A DNA stretch of 64,000 bases from Aequorivita antarctica (GTDB taxonomy: Bacteria > Bacteroidota > Bacteroidia > Flavobacteriales > Flavobacteriaceae), in NCBI RefSeq assembly GCF_007997155.1, contig NZ_VORT01000004.1, forward strand, positions 186,001 to 250,000. The letters are read 5' to 3'. Under the pieces are notes generated by a model. That model was not told where the DNA came from. It saw nothing but the letters and a program-made list of their open reading frames with translations, and ran no database searches. The translations under genes and the position numbers were made by a program. Below, one piece after another: positions 49,034 to 58,563 of the stretch. Within the stretch, counting starts at the first letter, position 1. Each line of letters begins with the position of its first letter.

Positions 49034-51442
49034 CTAATTTCTAAGAGGTTTCCCTTTTTGAATCATATGTTGAAGTCTTTCCAAAGTCTTTCTTTCTCCA
49101 GTTAAACTTAAGAAAGCTTCCCTTTCAAGATCGAGTAGGTATTGCTCACTCACATAGCTTGCTTCGCTTAAATCGCCACCTGCCATAACATAGGCTAGTT
49201 TGTTGGCTATTTTCTTGTCGTGCTCGCTGATGTAATTTCCAGCAAACATTTGGTCGGTTCCAACGAGGAACATTCCCAAGGCTTGTTTTCCAAGTACCTT
49301 AATATCTGTTCTTGGAATTGGTTTCGTATAACCTTGATCTGCCATAAATCGCGCTACTTCTTTAGCTGCAGCAATTTGTCTGTTTTGGTTAACGATTACA
49401 ATATCTTTTCCTTTCTGAAGAATTCCGGTATCATAAGCTTCATATGCAGAAGTGGAAACCTTTGCCATGGCGATAGTCAAGAAATATTCTTGAAGTGTGT
49501 TGAGTTCAACATCATCTTTTCTAAATAGATCACTTGCGCGCATTGCCATTTCTTTGGAACCACCACCACCAGGAATAACCCCTACGCCGAATTCTACCAA
49601 ACCAATGTAACTTTCAGCGGCTGCAACTACTCTGTCTGCGTGAAGGGTGAACTCGCAACCACCGCCCAAGGTCATTCCGTGTGGTGCAACCACAACTGGA
49701 ATAGAGGAGTAGCGAAGGCGCATGCTCGTATCTTGAAAATATTTTATAGCGGCGTTCAATTCTTCGTATTCCTGCTCTACAGCCATCATAAATATCATCC
49801 CGATATTGGCGCCTACTGAGAAGTTTTTGCCGTTGTTGGCAATTACCAAACCGTCGTAATCTTTTTCGGCCATGTCAATGGCTTTGTTGATTCCTGCCAA
49901 AACATCACCGCCAACAGAATTCATTTTACTAATAAATTCTACATTTAAAATCCCATCGCCAAGATCTTCAACTACAACTCCGTTATTTCTAAAAACTTCA
50001 GAGGTTTTACGGATGTTGTCTAAAATAATAAACGAATCCTGTCCGGGAACTTTTACGTGCTTTTTCTGTGGAATATCGTAGTAATAGGTATTTCCGTCTT
50101 TTATAGTGTAGAAAGAATCAACGCCAGCTTCAAGCATTTCATTTACCCAAGCGGCTGGTTCTTTTCCTAATTCTTTTATTAATTCAATGCCTTTTTTAAC
50201 GCCAACGGCATCCCAAATTTCGAAGGGACCATTATCCCAGCCGAAACCTGCTTTCATAGCATCGTCAATTTTATAAAGCTCGTCGGTTATTTCAGGAATT
50301 CTTTTGGAAACGTAAGCGAACATCGCCCCGAAATTCTTTCGGTAAAACTCTCCTGCTTTATCCTCTCCTTTTATAAGAATTGGAAAACGGTCAGTAACTT
50401 TATCAACCGATTTCGTTTTTTCCAAAGTGCCGAAAGCTGCTTTTTTGCTTTTTCGGTAGTCTAAAGAATCTAGGTCGAGGGTGAGGATTTCACTACTGCC
50501 ATCATCATTTTTCACTTTTTTGTAAAAACCTTGGCCGCTTTTACTTCCCAGCCATTTGTTTTCCATCATGGTGTCAATGAAGCCTGGAATTTGGAAAATT
50601 CCGTGTTCTTCATCATCGGGAACATTGTCGTAAATTCCTTTTGAAACGTGTACTAATGTGTCCAATCCAACAACGTCAACGGTTCTAAAGGTTGCAGATT
50701 TGGGTCGGCCAATAACTGGACCGGTCAATTTATCAACTTCTTCAACAGTTAGACCCATTTCCTTCACTTGGTGAAAAAGGCTTTGGATGCCGAAGATTCC
50801 AATTCTGTTTCCTATAAAGGCTGGTGTGTCTTTTGCAACTACGGAAGTTTTTCCAAGGAATTTTTCACCATAACCATTTAAAAAGTCTAAAACTTCAGTT
50901 GAAGTTTTAGGTCCAGGAATAATTTCAAAAAGTTTTAAGTATCGCGGTGGATTGAAGAAGTGTGTTCCGCAGAAGTGTTTTTGAAAATCTTCACTGCGGC
51001 CTTCGCTCATAAATTTTATAGGAATACCAGAAGTATTCGAGGTAATAAGTGTACCAGGCGTTCTGTGTTTATCAAGGTTTTCAAAAACCTGTTTTTTAAT
51101 GTCCAACCGTTCAACAACCACTTCAATTATCCAGTCGGCAGTTTTTACTTTTGAAATATCGTCTTCCAAATTTCCGGTGGAAATGCGTTTTGCAAAATCT
51201 TTGTGATAGAGTGGGGCAGGGTTGCTTTTAATGGCTTTCTGAAGATCGCCATCCACAATTCTATTTCGAACCACTTTGTCTTCAAGGGTAAGCCCTTTTT
51301 TCTTTTCGTCGTCGTTCAGCTCGCGGGGAACAATGTCCAGCAAAAGCACTTCCACGCCAATGTTTGCGAAATGGCAGGCAATGCCACTTCCCATAATTCC
51401 GGAACCAATTACCGCTACTTTGTTAATTCTTCTTTTTGACAT
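49034..51442 (-). CDS. fadN: 3-hydroxyacyl-CoA dehydrogenase/enoyl-CoA hydratase (FadN type)
   Basis: An 802-aa bifunctional beta-oxidation enzyme. The NAD-dependent hydroxyacyl-CoA dehydrogenase comes first (about 5-450; GSGIMGSGIACHFA near residue 13 and CGTHFFNPPRYLKLFEI near 157). The crotonase-like enoyl-CoA hydratase domain follows (about 500-720; VVVAPHGMTLGGGCEFTLHA). This order is reversed relative to E. coli FadB and matches B. subtilis FadN. It is the first enzyme gene of the operon, 6 nt after the MarR gene. Confidence 0.95.
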   Translation of the reverse strand: MSKRRINKVAVIGSGIMGSGIACHFANIGVEVLLLDIVPRELNDDEKKKGLTLEDKVVRNRIVDGDLQKAIKSNPAPLYHKDFAKRISTGNLEDDISKVKTADWIIEVVVERLDIKKQVFENLDKHRTPGTLITSNTSGIPIKFMSEGRSEDFQKHFCGTHFFNPPRYLKLFEIIPGPKTSTEVLDFLNGYGEKFLGKTSVVAKDTPAFIGNRIGIFGIQSLFHQVKEMGLTVEEVDKLTGPVIGRPKSATFRTVDVVGLDTLVHVSKGIYDNVPDDEEHGIFQIPGFIDTMMENKWLGSKSGQGFYKKVKNDDGSSEILTLDLDSLDYRKSKKAAFGTLEKTKSVDKVTDRFPILIKGEDKAGEFYRKNFGAMFAYVSKRIPEITDELYKIDDAMKAGFGWDNGPFEIWDAVGVKKGIELIKELGKEPAAWVNEMLEAGVDSFYTIKDGNTYYYDIPQKKHVKVPGQDSFIILDNIRKTSEVFRNNGVVVEDLGDGILNVEFISKMNSVGGDVLAGINKAIDMAEKDYDGLVIANNGKNFSVGANIGMIFMMAVEQEYEELNAAIKYFQDTSMRLRYSSIPVVVAPHGMTLGGGCEFTLHADRVVAAAESYIGLVEFGVGVIPGGGGSKEMAMRASDLFRKDDVELNTLQEYFLTIAMAKVSTSAYEAYDTGILQKGKDIVIVNQNRQIAAAKEVARFMADQGYTKPIPRTDIKVLGKQALGMFLVGTDQMFAGNYISEHDKKIANKLAYVMAGGDLSEASYVSEQYLLDLEREAFLSLTGERKTLERLQHMIQKGKPLRN

Positions 51443-51448
51443 ATTATA

Positions 51449-51904
51449 TTATTTTTCTGAATCGTATATTTTCTTTGAATTTACCAACTCGTTTATTGTA
51501 TTTGCTACTTTTCTAAATGTTTGCAATTCTTCTACCGATACATTTTTTTGAACGGCTTCATCAAAACCTAATACTACTCCTTTTGAGAAATCGCGCATTT
51601 CTTTTCCGAAATGAGTTAAATGTATCAACACACCGCGACCATCATCTGGGTTTGGTTTTCGCTCTATCAATCCTTTTTGCTCCATAGCTTTCAAGGTACG
51701 TGAAAGGCTAGTGGCTTCCATTCCCATTTTGGGTCCCAGCGCAGTGGAAGGTGTTCCTTCTTCAGGATCGATGCTGATTAAAGCAAAGCCTGTGGCCATT
51801 GTACTTCCTTTTTTTCCTGCTTCTTCATTGTACATTTTTGTGACGCTCATCCAAGTGGATCTCAGAATATAATCTATAGTTTTCTCTTTATGTTTTTCTT
51901 TCAT
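51449..51904 (-). CDS. MarR-family regulator of the fad operon
   Basis: A 151-aa winged-helix repressor. DNA-recognition helix residues lie in GMEATSLSRTLKAMEQKGLIER near 63-85 and the wing in KPNPDDGRGVLIHLT. It is the first gene of the fad operon (6 nt before fadN), so it most likely controls fatty-acid degradation, with acyl-CoA as possible ligand. A start 17 codons upstream is open but overlaps the promoter box, so the ATG at 51904 (MKEKHKEKTIDYIL) is chosen. Confidence 0.92.
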   Translation of the reverse strand: MKEKHKEKTIDYILRSTWMSVTKMYNEEAGKKGSTMATGFALISIDPEEGTPSTALGPKMGMEATSLSRTLKAMEQKGLIERKPNPDDGRGVLIHLTHFGKEMRDFSKGVVLGFDEAVQKNVSVEELQTFRKVANTINELVNSKKIYDSEK

Positions 51905-51929
51905 TGAAGATTTTGAAAAAGTGGAAAAC

Positions 51930-51937
51930 CAAAGATA
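51930..51937 (-). promoter_or_regulatory. Promoter -7 box TATCTTTG for the fad operon
   Basis: A minus-strand TAnnTTTG match, 25 nt before the MarR start codon. Confidence 0.65.
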
Positions 51938-51944
51938 CAAAAAT

Positions 51945-51964
51945 TTATTATGCACGCATAGTAA
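51945..51964. promoter_or_regulatory. Candidate MarR operator over the fad promoter
   Basis: An imperfect palindrome with core TATGC-AC-GCATA and flanking TTA/TAA; 8 of 9 arm pairs match. It starts 7 bp upstream of the -7 box, covering the -33 region, where a repressor would block RNA polymerase. An autoregulated MarR/fad operator is inferred. Confidence 0.5.
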
Positions 51965-51977
51965 ATAAAGAACAAAT

Positions 51978-52505
51978 TTATGCTTTCTCCACTACAGAAT
52001 AATTCAGTTTTCCATCAACAACATTTGCTGGGGCGGTGTAAGGGTGCTCTGTGGCAGTATATTCGCCCATAATGTGCATTACGACCCAACCTTCAACTTT
52101 TAAAATATCTGCAATTAAAGAGCGATGGCAGCTCCACCATACTGCTTCGGCACACATTATGGCTGTATTTTTTTCGCAAGCAATTTCCTTAAGAATTTTT
52201 AAAGCTTCTTGAAATTGTTCTGTTTCCATATAGTCAGCATATCCTTTAAAGGAATCGAGCCGCCATGCATTGTTTTTTGAATTTGTTTCGGGTTTTCTAC
52301 GACCTCCCAAATCGACTAGATGTGTATATGCAATTCCGTTCTCGGGAAGGGAAATTTTCAAACTGTCTTTGTTATACTGTGGAAATTTTCGCGAACCGGG
52401 ATAATGGCGCACATCGACGAGCATTTTTATGTTGAAGGAATCCAACAATTTTAAAAATTCGTCGAGAGAGCGGGTAGAGTGGCCGATGGTCCAAATAGTC
52501 TCCAT
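51978..52505 (-). CDS. DUF488-family protein
   Basis: A 175-aa cytosolic protein of DUF488. It starts METIWTIGHSTRSLDEFLKL. LVDVRHYPGSRKFPQYNKD near residue 30 and CAEAVWWSCHRSLIADIL near 117 are the two conserved motifs; the Cys and Arg/His residues suggest a catalytic or nucleic-acid role. The biochemical activity is unknown. It is transcribed toward the MarR gene, 22 nt upstream of the operator. Confidence 0.87.
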   Translation of the reverse strand: METIWTIGHSTRSLDEFLKLLDSFNIKMLVDVRHYPGSRKFPQYNKDSLKISLPENGIAYTHLVDLGGRRKPETNSKNNAWRLDSFKGYADYMETEQFQEALKILKEIACEKNTAIMCAEAVWWSCHRSLIADILKVEGWVVMHIMGEYTATEHPYTAPANVVDGKLNYSVVEKA

Positions 52506-52582
52506 TTCTAATGGATAATTTTCCCTTAAAGATAAGAAATCAGGAAGGTACTTAGAAGAATTGTTACTTGTTTAACGGAACT

Positions 52583-52909
52583 TTAATTGGTTACAAATTT
52601 TAGCCCCACGATGGAAGCGATAAGCGTAGAAAGAAAAAACACACGCCATAAAGTAGCTGGTTCGTTAAAATAGAGAATACCAACCAGAACGGTGCCCACA
52701 GCACCAATTCCAGTCCATACGGCATAAGCCGTGCCGATAGGAAGTGTTTTTGAGGCTTTTATAAGTAAAAACATACTAATAAAAAGGCAGAGCAAGAACC
52801 CGCCGAACCACAGTTTAGACTCCCAACCATTGGTTTCTTTTACTTTTCCCAGACAGGCAGCAAAACCCACCTCAAAGAGGCCGGCAATTATTAGGAGGAT
52901 CCAGTTCAT
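52583..52909 (-). CDS. Small multidrug resistance protein, Gdx/SugE type
   Basis: A 108-aa four-helix membrane transporter of the SMR family, working as an antiparallel dimer. The proton-coupled residue is E13 in LLIIAGLFEVGFA. LPIGTAYAVWTGIGAVGTV at about 56-74 is the guanidinium-exporter (Gdx/SugE) signature, so guanidinium export is more likely than drug efflux. It begins 11 nt after the acyl-CoA ligase gene and shares its transcript. No guanidine riboswitch fits in that gap. Confidence 0.9.
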   Translation of the reverse strand: MNWILLIIAGLFEVGFAACLGKVKETNGWESKLWFGGFLLCLFISMFLLIKASKTLPIGTAYAVWTGIGAVGTVLVGILYFNEPATLWRVFFLSTLIASIVGLKFVTN

Positions 52910-52920
52910 TTTGTATGTTT

Positions 52921-54702
52921 TTATGAAGTATGCCCATAAATTTCATTGTACAAATCTATATACTGCGCTTTTATAATCTTACGTTTCATTTTCATAGTAG
53001 GCGTTAGTTGTCCGCCTTCAATGCTCCAAACATCTGGTGTTAACTCAAACCTTTTAACTTTTTCCCAATGGCCGAAATTTTCGTTGTAAAGGTCCACTTC
53101 TTTTTGGATGCGGTCTATCACTGCTTGGTTTTTAATGATTTCTTTGGGATCGGAAGGGAGATCTCTTCCTTTTTTACTTCCCCATTCTTTAAGGAATTCA
53201 AAATCAGGCTGGATTAGGGCGGCTGGCATCTTTTCGCCTTCGCCAATAACCATAATCTGCTCTATAAAGCGCGACTGCTTCATTATGTTCTCAATTACTT
53301 GAGGTGCTACATATTTGCCGCCGCTAGTCTTGAACATTTCTTTTTTACGGTCGGTTATCTTTAAAAACCCTTCGCTGTCAATCTCACCAATATCACCTGT
53401 GTGGAAATATCCATCTTTTATTACTTCGTCAGTCTGTTCTTGGTTTTTGTAATAGCCAATCATCACTTGTGGGCCTTTCACCAAAATTTCCCCGTCCTCC
53501 GCAATTTTAACTTCGGTTTCTTTAAGGGGTTTTCCCACGGTTCCAATCTTAAATCCGTGGTTGCGCATATCGTTCACGGAAACTACTGGAGAGGTCTCAG
53601 TAAGACCATAACCCTCCATTACTGGAATTTGGGCAGCATTGAAAACACGTGCCAAACGGGGTTGTAGCGGTGCGCTACCAGAGGCAATAGCTTTTAAATT
53701 TCCACCAAGAGCTTCGCGCCATTTGCTGAAAATAAGTTTGTTTGCCAATTTAAGCTGGCTTTCATACCACCAGCCGTTTTCGCCGTAGGGTTCGTATTTT
53801 AGACCTAAATCTATTGCCCAAAAGAACAGCTTCTTCTTTATGCCAGAAAGTTCTCCTCCCTTGGCATATATTTTATCGTATACTTTTTCGAGTACGCGCG
53901 GTACTGCGGTCATCACTTCGGGTTTTACTTCTTTTAAGTTATCGCTGATGGTCTCGAGAGATTCTGCGAAATAGAGTTCCACTCCGCAATACTGATACAT
54001 ATAATGCAACATGCGTTCGTAAACATGGCACACAGGCAAAAAGCTCAAAGCCGACGATTTTCCAAGTTCAATGGGCAATCTTTCAGCACTGAATTTAGCG
54101 TTGCTGGCAATGTTTTTATGCGAAAGCATTACTCCTTTAGGTTTTCCGGTGGTTCCAGAGGTATATATTAACGTTGCCACATCATCTTCGTGAATGGCTT
54201 CTTTTCTTTTATCTAATTCGTTTTGGTTGCTTTCGTCCTTTCCTTTTTCCAAAACTTCGCTCCAGTTTTTTGCGCCTTTAACTTCATCAAAAGTGTAAAC
54301 CTCTTTTAGCGAGGGCACGTTCGCTTTAATGGCCATCACTTTATCGTAAACTTCTTTGTCGGAAACAAAGCAATACAAGGATTCACTGTGGTTGAGAACA
54401 TATTCGTACTCACTCTCTGAAATTGTTGGATACACTGGCACATCCTGCGCGCCAGTTTGCATAATGCCTATATCGCATATATTCCATTCGGTGCGATTGG
54501 TGGTAGAAATTAATGCTACTTTATCGTTGGGTTTTACCCCCATATTAATTAAAGCTCTACTTATTGCATTGGCCTTAGCTATATATTCCTGAGTAGAAGT
54601 TGCCTTCCATTCGCCACTGTATTTGGTAACTAGGGCTTTTTCTTGTGGATATTTTTCTAGTTGATAGTATGGGAAGTCGAAGAGTCTTTTTGGATCTGTC
54701 AT
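52921..54702 (-). CDS. fadD: Long-chain acyl-CoA synthetase (AMP-binding)
   Basis: A 593-aa ligase that activates fatty acids with ATP and CoA. The AMP-binding P-loop is LIYTSGTTGKPKGVMLSH near residue 179, the adenylate motif GYGLTETSPVVS lies near 380, and YFHTGDIGEIDSEGFLKITD near 445 with the later KTSGGKYVAP hinge forms the C-terminal lid. It is the long-chain (FAA1-like) subtype, AMP-forming. Together with FadN, FadA and FadE it completes a beta-oxidation pathway, though it is in a separate transcription unit. Confidence 0.93.
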   Translation of the reverse strand: MTDPKRLFDFPYYQLEKYPQEKALVTKYSGEWKATSTQEYIAKANAISRALINMGVKPNDKVALISTTNRTEWNICDIGIMQTGAQDVPVYPTISESEYEYVLNHSESLYCFVSDKEVYDKVMAIKANVPSLKEVYTFDEVKGAKNWSEVLEKGKDESNQNELDKRKEAIHEDDVATLIYTSGTTGKPKGVMLSHKNIASNAKFSAERLPIELGKSSALSFLPVCHVYERMLHYMYQYCGVELYFAESLETISDNLKEVKPEVMTAVPRVLEKVYDKIYAKGGELSGIKKKLFFWAIDLGLKYEPYGENGWWYESQLKLANKLIFSKWREALGGNLKAIASGSAPLQPRLARVFNAAQIPVMEGYGLTETSPVVSVNDMRNHGFKIGTVGKPLKETEVKIAEDGEILVKGPQVMIGYYKNQEQTDEVIKDGYFHTGDIGEIDSEGFLKITDRKKEMFKTSGGKYVAPQVIENIMKQSRFIEQIMVIGEGEKMPAALIQPDFEFLKEWGSKKGRDLPSDPKEIIKNQAVIDRIQKEVDLYNENFGHWEKVKRFELTPDVWSIEGGQLTPTMKMKRKIIKAQYIDLYNEIYGHTS

Positions 54703-54763
54703 GATAGTATTGTTGAGGAAGTGAAAATAGCAATTTTTTTTAAGTTTCTCTTTGAAACAAAAA

Positions 54764-54788
54764 AGGAATGAAAAATTTTGCCATTCCT
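54764..54788 (-). terminator. Terminator after the LRR-like gene
   Basis: AGGAATG (54764-54770) pairs with CATTCCT (54782-54788). On the minus strand a T-rich run follows. It ends the 54856-55380 transcript before fadD. Confidence 0.7.
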
Positions 54789-54855
54789 ATAAAAATATGG
54801 AAAGTTTTTATCTTTCTATTTTAAAAACCGCGATTCTTTTTTTGAATGAAAGATT

Positions 54856-55380
54856 TTAAAATATGGGTTTTTCAGGATTGCCAAAGGCATCTGTAGTAAA
54901 ACATGTATCTAAATAAATATTACAATTTGGCATACGCTCCTTTAACTGAATTGCCTTTTGATCAATATCTTCTTCATTCTCCTCCGAATCCAAAAAAATC
55001 TCTCTCAAACTTTGGTTGTTCAAGCTTTCGCATAAATGGGTAAGGGTGATTGCTGTTTTGGTAAGGTTTAGATTTTCCAAAGATTCCATTTTGTTGAAAT
55101 ACGGAATGCTTTTTTCGGTAATACTACTGTGGTTTCTTAAATACAGGATTTTCAAATCCTTAAACTTGCTTATATACTTAACACCTTCATCAGTAACAAG
55201 CGTTTCTTTTAGATGAATCTCCAATATGGAAGTAACCCGTAAACTAAGAAAATAGAAGAAATCATCGTCTTCTTCGGAATCTATTCTTTTCAGCGCACCC
55301 CATTCTTTGGGGATGTCTTCCAGTTTTTCAATGCGAAAATGGCGTTTCCAGAATTTTTTTTCTTCTTTTGAAAGGTTCAT
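54856..55380 (-). CDS. Leucine-rich-repeat-like hypothetical protein
   Basis: A 174-aa cytosolic protein with no signal or membrane segment. Residues 60-140 contain three or four leucine-rich-repeat-like units (GVKYISKFKDLKILYLRN and MESLENLNLTKTAITLTHL). The N-terminus is charged (MNLSKEEKKFWKRHFR). It probably binds another protein. It stands alone, with a terminator after it. Not recognised beyond the LRR pattern. Confidence 0.75.
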   Translation of the reverse strand: MNLSKEEKKFWKRHFRIEKLEDIPKEWGALKRIDSEEDDDFFYFLSLRVTSILEIHLKETLVTDEGVKYISKFKDLKILYLRNHSSITEKSIPYFNKMESLENLNLTKTAITLTHLCESLNNQSLREIFLDSEENEEDIDQKAIQLKERMPNCNIYLDTCFTTDAFGNPEKPIF

Positions 55381-55501
55381 TTTAACGAGTTATAATTCAG
55401 TTTCAGCGAAAATTACAAAGCTTTCTGTGTTCATTCTTTTTACTATCACATTGGTAGTTTTATAAAATCTCTCCCAGTAAAATTAAGGTAAATAGTTTGC
55501 T

Positions 55502-56866
55502 TTATTCATTAACATTGGCATTAGTTAAAATCTCTTTAAAAGCATATAAATCTGAATATGTATTATATCTAAATGGTATATGTAGCCATCCAGCTCCGTA
55601 CGTTGCATCTTCTATTTTAGTATGGTCATTTCCAGGTCCGTGTGGGATGTAGCCATTTATTTGATAAAACCGTATAGCATTTACATTTTCAAAGTAACCT
55701 AGGTTTGAACCATATTGATTCAAGTTGATTTTGTCAAAAGCCAAATAAAACCATTCATTTGTTGAACCATAGACATTTGTGGGGTTTGAAATGTTATGAA
55801 CGTATATAATTATTCCCTCGTCAATTATTTTATAGTCATATGTTTTCTCTTTACCTTTTTCTTTTACAATCGATTTCACAAAGTTTGTTTCAAAAAAGTC
55901 TTTAATATAATTATGGGCTGTGTTATTTATTTTTGCGCTATTAATGTCAGGTTCTGTTGCTGTATTTAAATTTGTTTTATTGCAATAACTGGCTAAATGT
56001 TTCATTGCAAATTCAATGTTTGAAATTAAATCTTCATCACTTGAATCAATATTTAAAAATGAATGATCTGTATAAGTGAATTCATCCTCCGGTCGAATTA
56101 TTCCAGCAGCGAAGGTTTTTCTAATACAGATATCCTTATTGTACGTAAACTGGTTGTATTTATTAATGGACGCTATTGAAGTAGGGATGGTTTCGCTATA
56201 TTTTACCCCAAACATATTTGAATAGTCAAAAACTAAATTACAATCGTCAATACTTACAAGTTTTAGATTGTAGGTATAACTATCTACTGTCGAATTATTC
56301 TTTAATTTTTCCCTTAACCACGATATTGTTTGCTCTTTGGTAAATTTTTGAATCTCCTTGTTAAATGGGGATTCAGCCTTCTTTTCTTTCAATTCATACA
56401 ATCGGGTAAGCAGTTGTTCAAGTGCCTCTTTATCGATGGTTAGAATATAGAACTTAAATTTTGCTGAAGATGATGGATATTCATCTGCCGTTTTTGTACT
56501 TGTAAAGTGTTCATCTTTAAAATTTTGCTTAAAATTTAGCTCTACAACCTGAAGATCGTTATTGGCGAATTCAGTATAGATAAAATAATCGAAAAAATGA
56601 TTCCAAGAAATCTCGGTGGCACGGCTAATCCATTCATAATCACTTTTACCACCAGGTATTGTGTTAACGGTTATCTCTTTTTCTGTAAAAACCTGTTTAC
56701 CCAACTTGTCATCTTTTTTTGAAAACACATCGTTTGTTTGCACTTTTTCGACCTGGGTCTTAGCTACTAATTTTTGAATGCTGGTAAAAACTTCTTGTTT
56801 GGTTTGGGCAGTTATCAGTACGCAATAAAAGAGGGCAATAATTACAAATGTTAGTTTAGTTTTCAT
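55502..56866 (-). CDS. Hypothetical exported protein, 454 aa
   Basis: A signal peptide (MKTKLTFVIIALFYCVLITAQ) is present. The mature part is rich in Lys, Asn and Thr and mixed alpha/beta, with no motif I recognise. The sequence is marked by KKAESPFNKEIQKFTKEQTISWLREKL (part of a helical segment) near residue 180 and ends in LHIPFRYNTYSDLYAFKEIL. It may be a periplasmic or cell-surface protein. It lies downstream of a YwqK-type gene with an 83-nt gap. Confidence 0.7.
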   Translation of the reverse strand: MKTKLTFVIIALFYCVLITAQTKQEVFTSIQKLVAKTQVEKVQTNDVFSKKDDKLGKQVFTEKEITVNTIPGGKSDYEWISRATEISWNHFFDYFIYTEFANNDLQVVELNFKQNFKDEHFTSTKTADEYPSSSAKFKFYILTIDKEALEQLLTRLYELKEKKAESPFNKEIQKFTKEQTISWLREKLKNNSTVDSYTYNLKLVSIDDCNLVFDYSNMFGVKYSETIPTSIASINKYNQFTYNKDICIRKTFAAGIIRPEDEFTYTDHSFLNIDSSDEDLISNIEFAMKHLASYCNKTNLNTATEPDINSAKINNTAHNYIKDFFETNFVKSIVKEKGKEKTYDYKIIDEGIIIYVHNISNPTNVYGSTNEWFYLAFDKINLNQYGSNLGYFENVNAIRFYQINGYIPHGPGNDHTKIEDATYGAGWLHIPFRYNTYSDLYAFKEILTNANVNE

Positions 56867-56949
56867 AATTGTAATTCTAATTGTTTTTAATTGATTATTA
56901 CAGTATTCATTAACTTAGATTTGTTCAATATTTTTAAAATTGTTCTGTT

Positions 56950-57972
56950 TTAATATCCTCGAAGATCCTTCCAATCTTCTAAAATTTTCAGAACCGCTGC
57001 TTTATCTTCCGGCAAAAATTTACATTTAAAATTATCACTTTCTTCCTTCGTAATCCCGAATTCATCATCATCCATTTCATATGCTATATCGTCATAAAAA
57101 TAGAATTCGACCACGAAAAAGTCTTTATATTCATTATATCTATACTTGTCAAAATCACTCCAATCAATGCCAGAATAGGTTTCTTGCCATCTCATACTCT
57201 TAGATTCTAAAGTAATAATGAAGGTATTGGCGGAGAGTTTTTGCGAAACTTTTGTGGGATCTGTGTATGTGTCCACACGGGAAATTTTATCTAAATATTT
57301 TTGTATTGGCGGGATGTTATCTGATTGTTTACCATCAAAATATTTAATGGTATCTTCTAGTTTTCCGTTTTTATCGTAATAGTTCCAATCTCCGGCTTCT
57401 ACCCCTTCAATGTATTTTCCAACAGATTCCAAATTTCCGTTGTCATAATAAGATTTCCATATTCCTGTTGCATCTCCATTCTCAATTTCTCCAATTTCCT
57501 TTAGTTTGCCATTTTCGTGATAGATTTTATTTTCGCCATATTTTTTTCCATTTATGAAATTTGCAACTTCGCTTAACTGCCCGTTTTCATAATAGGTAAT
57601 TGTTTCTCCATTTCTGATTTCATCAATAACATTTCCAATTTTATGCAATTGCCCATTTGGGTAATACATTTTAGTTTGTCCCGTTAGTTTACCATTAACA
57701 AAATTTCCGGTCATCGCTATTTTTCCATTTTCAGAATAGCTTTTCGATTCCCCCACTTGTATATCATTTATAAAATTTGCAACTCCTTTTAAATTCCCAT
57801 TTTCATAGTAGCTTTTCCATTCCCCAGTCATTTTATCACCAATTTTATTTCCAATTGATTTTAGGTTTCCGTTTTCGTAATACTTTTTCACTTCGCTTTC
57901 TTCGGTTTGACAAACAGCAATTGTTGAAATGAGCATACAAAAAATGATCAGTATGGTTTTATTTGTTTTCAT
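56950..57972 (-). CDS. YwqK-type MORN-like repeat protein, exported
   Basis: A 340-aa exported protein with a signal peptide (MKTNKTILIIFCMLISTIAVCQ). Eight MORN-like repeats of about 23 residues cover about 29-210, each with YYENGNLK or a variant (YENGQLSEVANFINGK). Family annotation as a toxin-antitoxin antitoxin refers to YwqK of B. subtilis; here there is no toxin partner and a signal is present, so the name is only structural. It is 3 nt after the stop of the 57976 gene, in one operon. Confidence 0.85.
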   Translation of the reverse strand: MKTNKTILIIFCMLISTIAVCQTEESEVKKYYENGNLKSIGNKIGDKMTGEWKSYYENGNLKGVANFINDIQVGESKSYSENGKIAMTGNFVNGKLTGQTKMYYPNGQLHKIGNVIDEIRNGETITYYENGQLSEVANFINGKKYGENKIYHENGKLKEIGEIENGDATGIWKSYYDNGNLESVGKYIEGVEAGDWNYYDKNGKLEDTIKYFDGKQSDNIPPIQKYLDKISRVDTYTDPTKVSQKLSANTFIITLESKSMRWQETYSGIDWSDFDKYRYNEYKDFFVVEFYFYDDIAYEMDDDEFGITKEESDNFKCKFLPEDKAAVLKILEDWKDLRGY

Positions 57973-57975
57973 TAT

Positions 57976-58479
57976 TTAGGGGGTGTTGGTTTTTAAATAA
58001 TAATAGGAAACCTTCAAATCGGGATCTTTAAAAATAAGCTCGTCTGTAGTGTTTTTCAATACTTTAAACTCATTTTTATCTCCCGTTTCCCATTCCAAAA
58101 GCAGCATTTTTTTGTCTAAAAGATATTCTCCAGAAAGGGAATTGCCTGCAAGTTGTGCACTATTGTAAAAAGCGCCATTCGGTTGGAAATCAATTGTAGT
58201 TTGATGGTATTTGTTGAGCAGCAGTGCCGCTTCCGCGTTCATAGCCTCTAAATCATCAACATTTAATCGTTGTTCCGCTGAAAGTTCTTCATACAGGGCT
58301 GCTTTAAAAACAGCAAGTAATAATTCGTTGTTATTTGCATCGCCACTAAGTGTTTTTTTGAAACTCACTTTTTGCAATTGCCACTTCCCAATCATGTTGT
58401 TTCCAACTTGCGCAGCTACTGATGTGCTTATTAAAGTGAGTGCAATAAATGTGAAAAGTGAATTCTTAAAGGCTTTCAT
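57976..58479 (-). CDS. Lipocalin-like exported protein
   Basis: A 167-aa exported protein with a signal peptide (MKAFKNSLFTFIALTLISTSVAAQ). The mature part begins NMIGKWQLQKVSFKK and ends ELIFKDPDLKVSYYYLK, the pattern of small lipocalin-like beta-barrels of Bacteroidota. No catalytic motif is seen. It is the first gene of a two-gene operon with the YwqK-type gene. Confidence 0.7.
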   Translation of the reverse strand: MKAFKNSLFTFIALTLISTSVAAQVGNNMIGKWQLQKVSFKKTLSGDANNNELLLAVFKAALYEELSAEQRLNVDDLEAMNAEAALLLNKYHQTTIDFQPNGAFYNSAQLAGNSLSGEYLLDKKMLLLEWETGDKNEFKVLKNTTDELIFKDPDLKVSYYYLKTNTP

Positions 58480-58563
58480 AGCAGAGGCAGTGTTAAATTA
58501 CAGGCAAACAGTTATAATTTTTATAGTATTTACCCAAATAAATTCAATTAATAAATCTTAGAC

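Noticed and set aside
52910-52920. Guanidine riboswitch before the Gdx-like gene
   Set aside because: Only 11 nt separate it from the upstream coding region.
56950-57972. YwqK-type protein as antitoxin of a toxin-antitoxin pair
   Set aside because: It has a signal peptide, MORN-like repeats and no toxin gene next to it.
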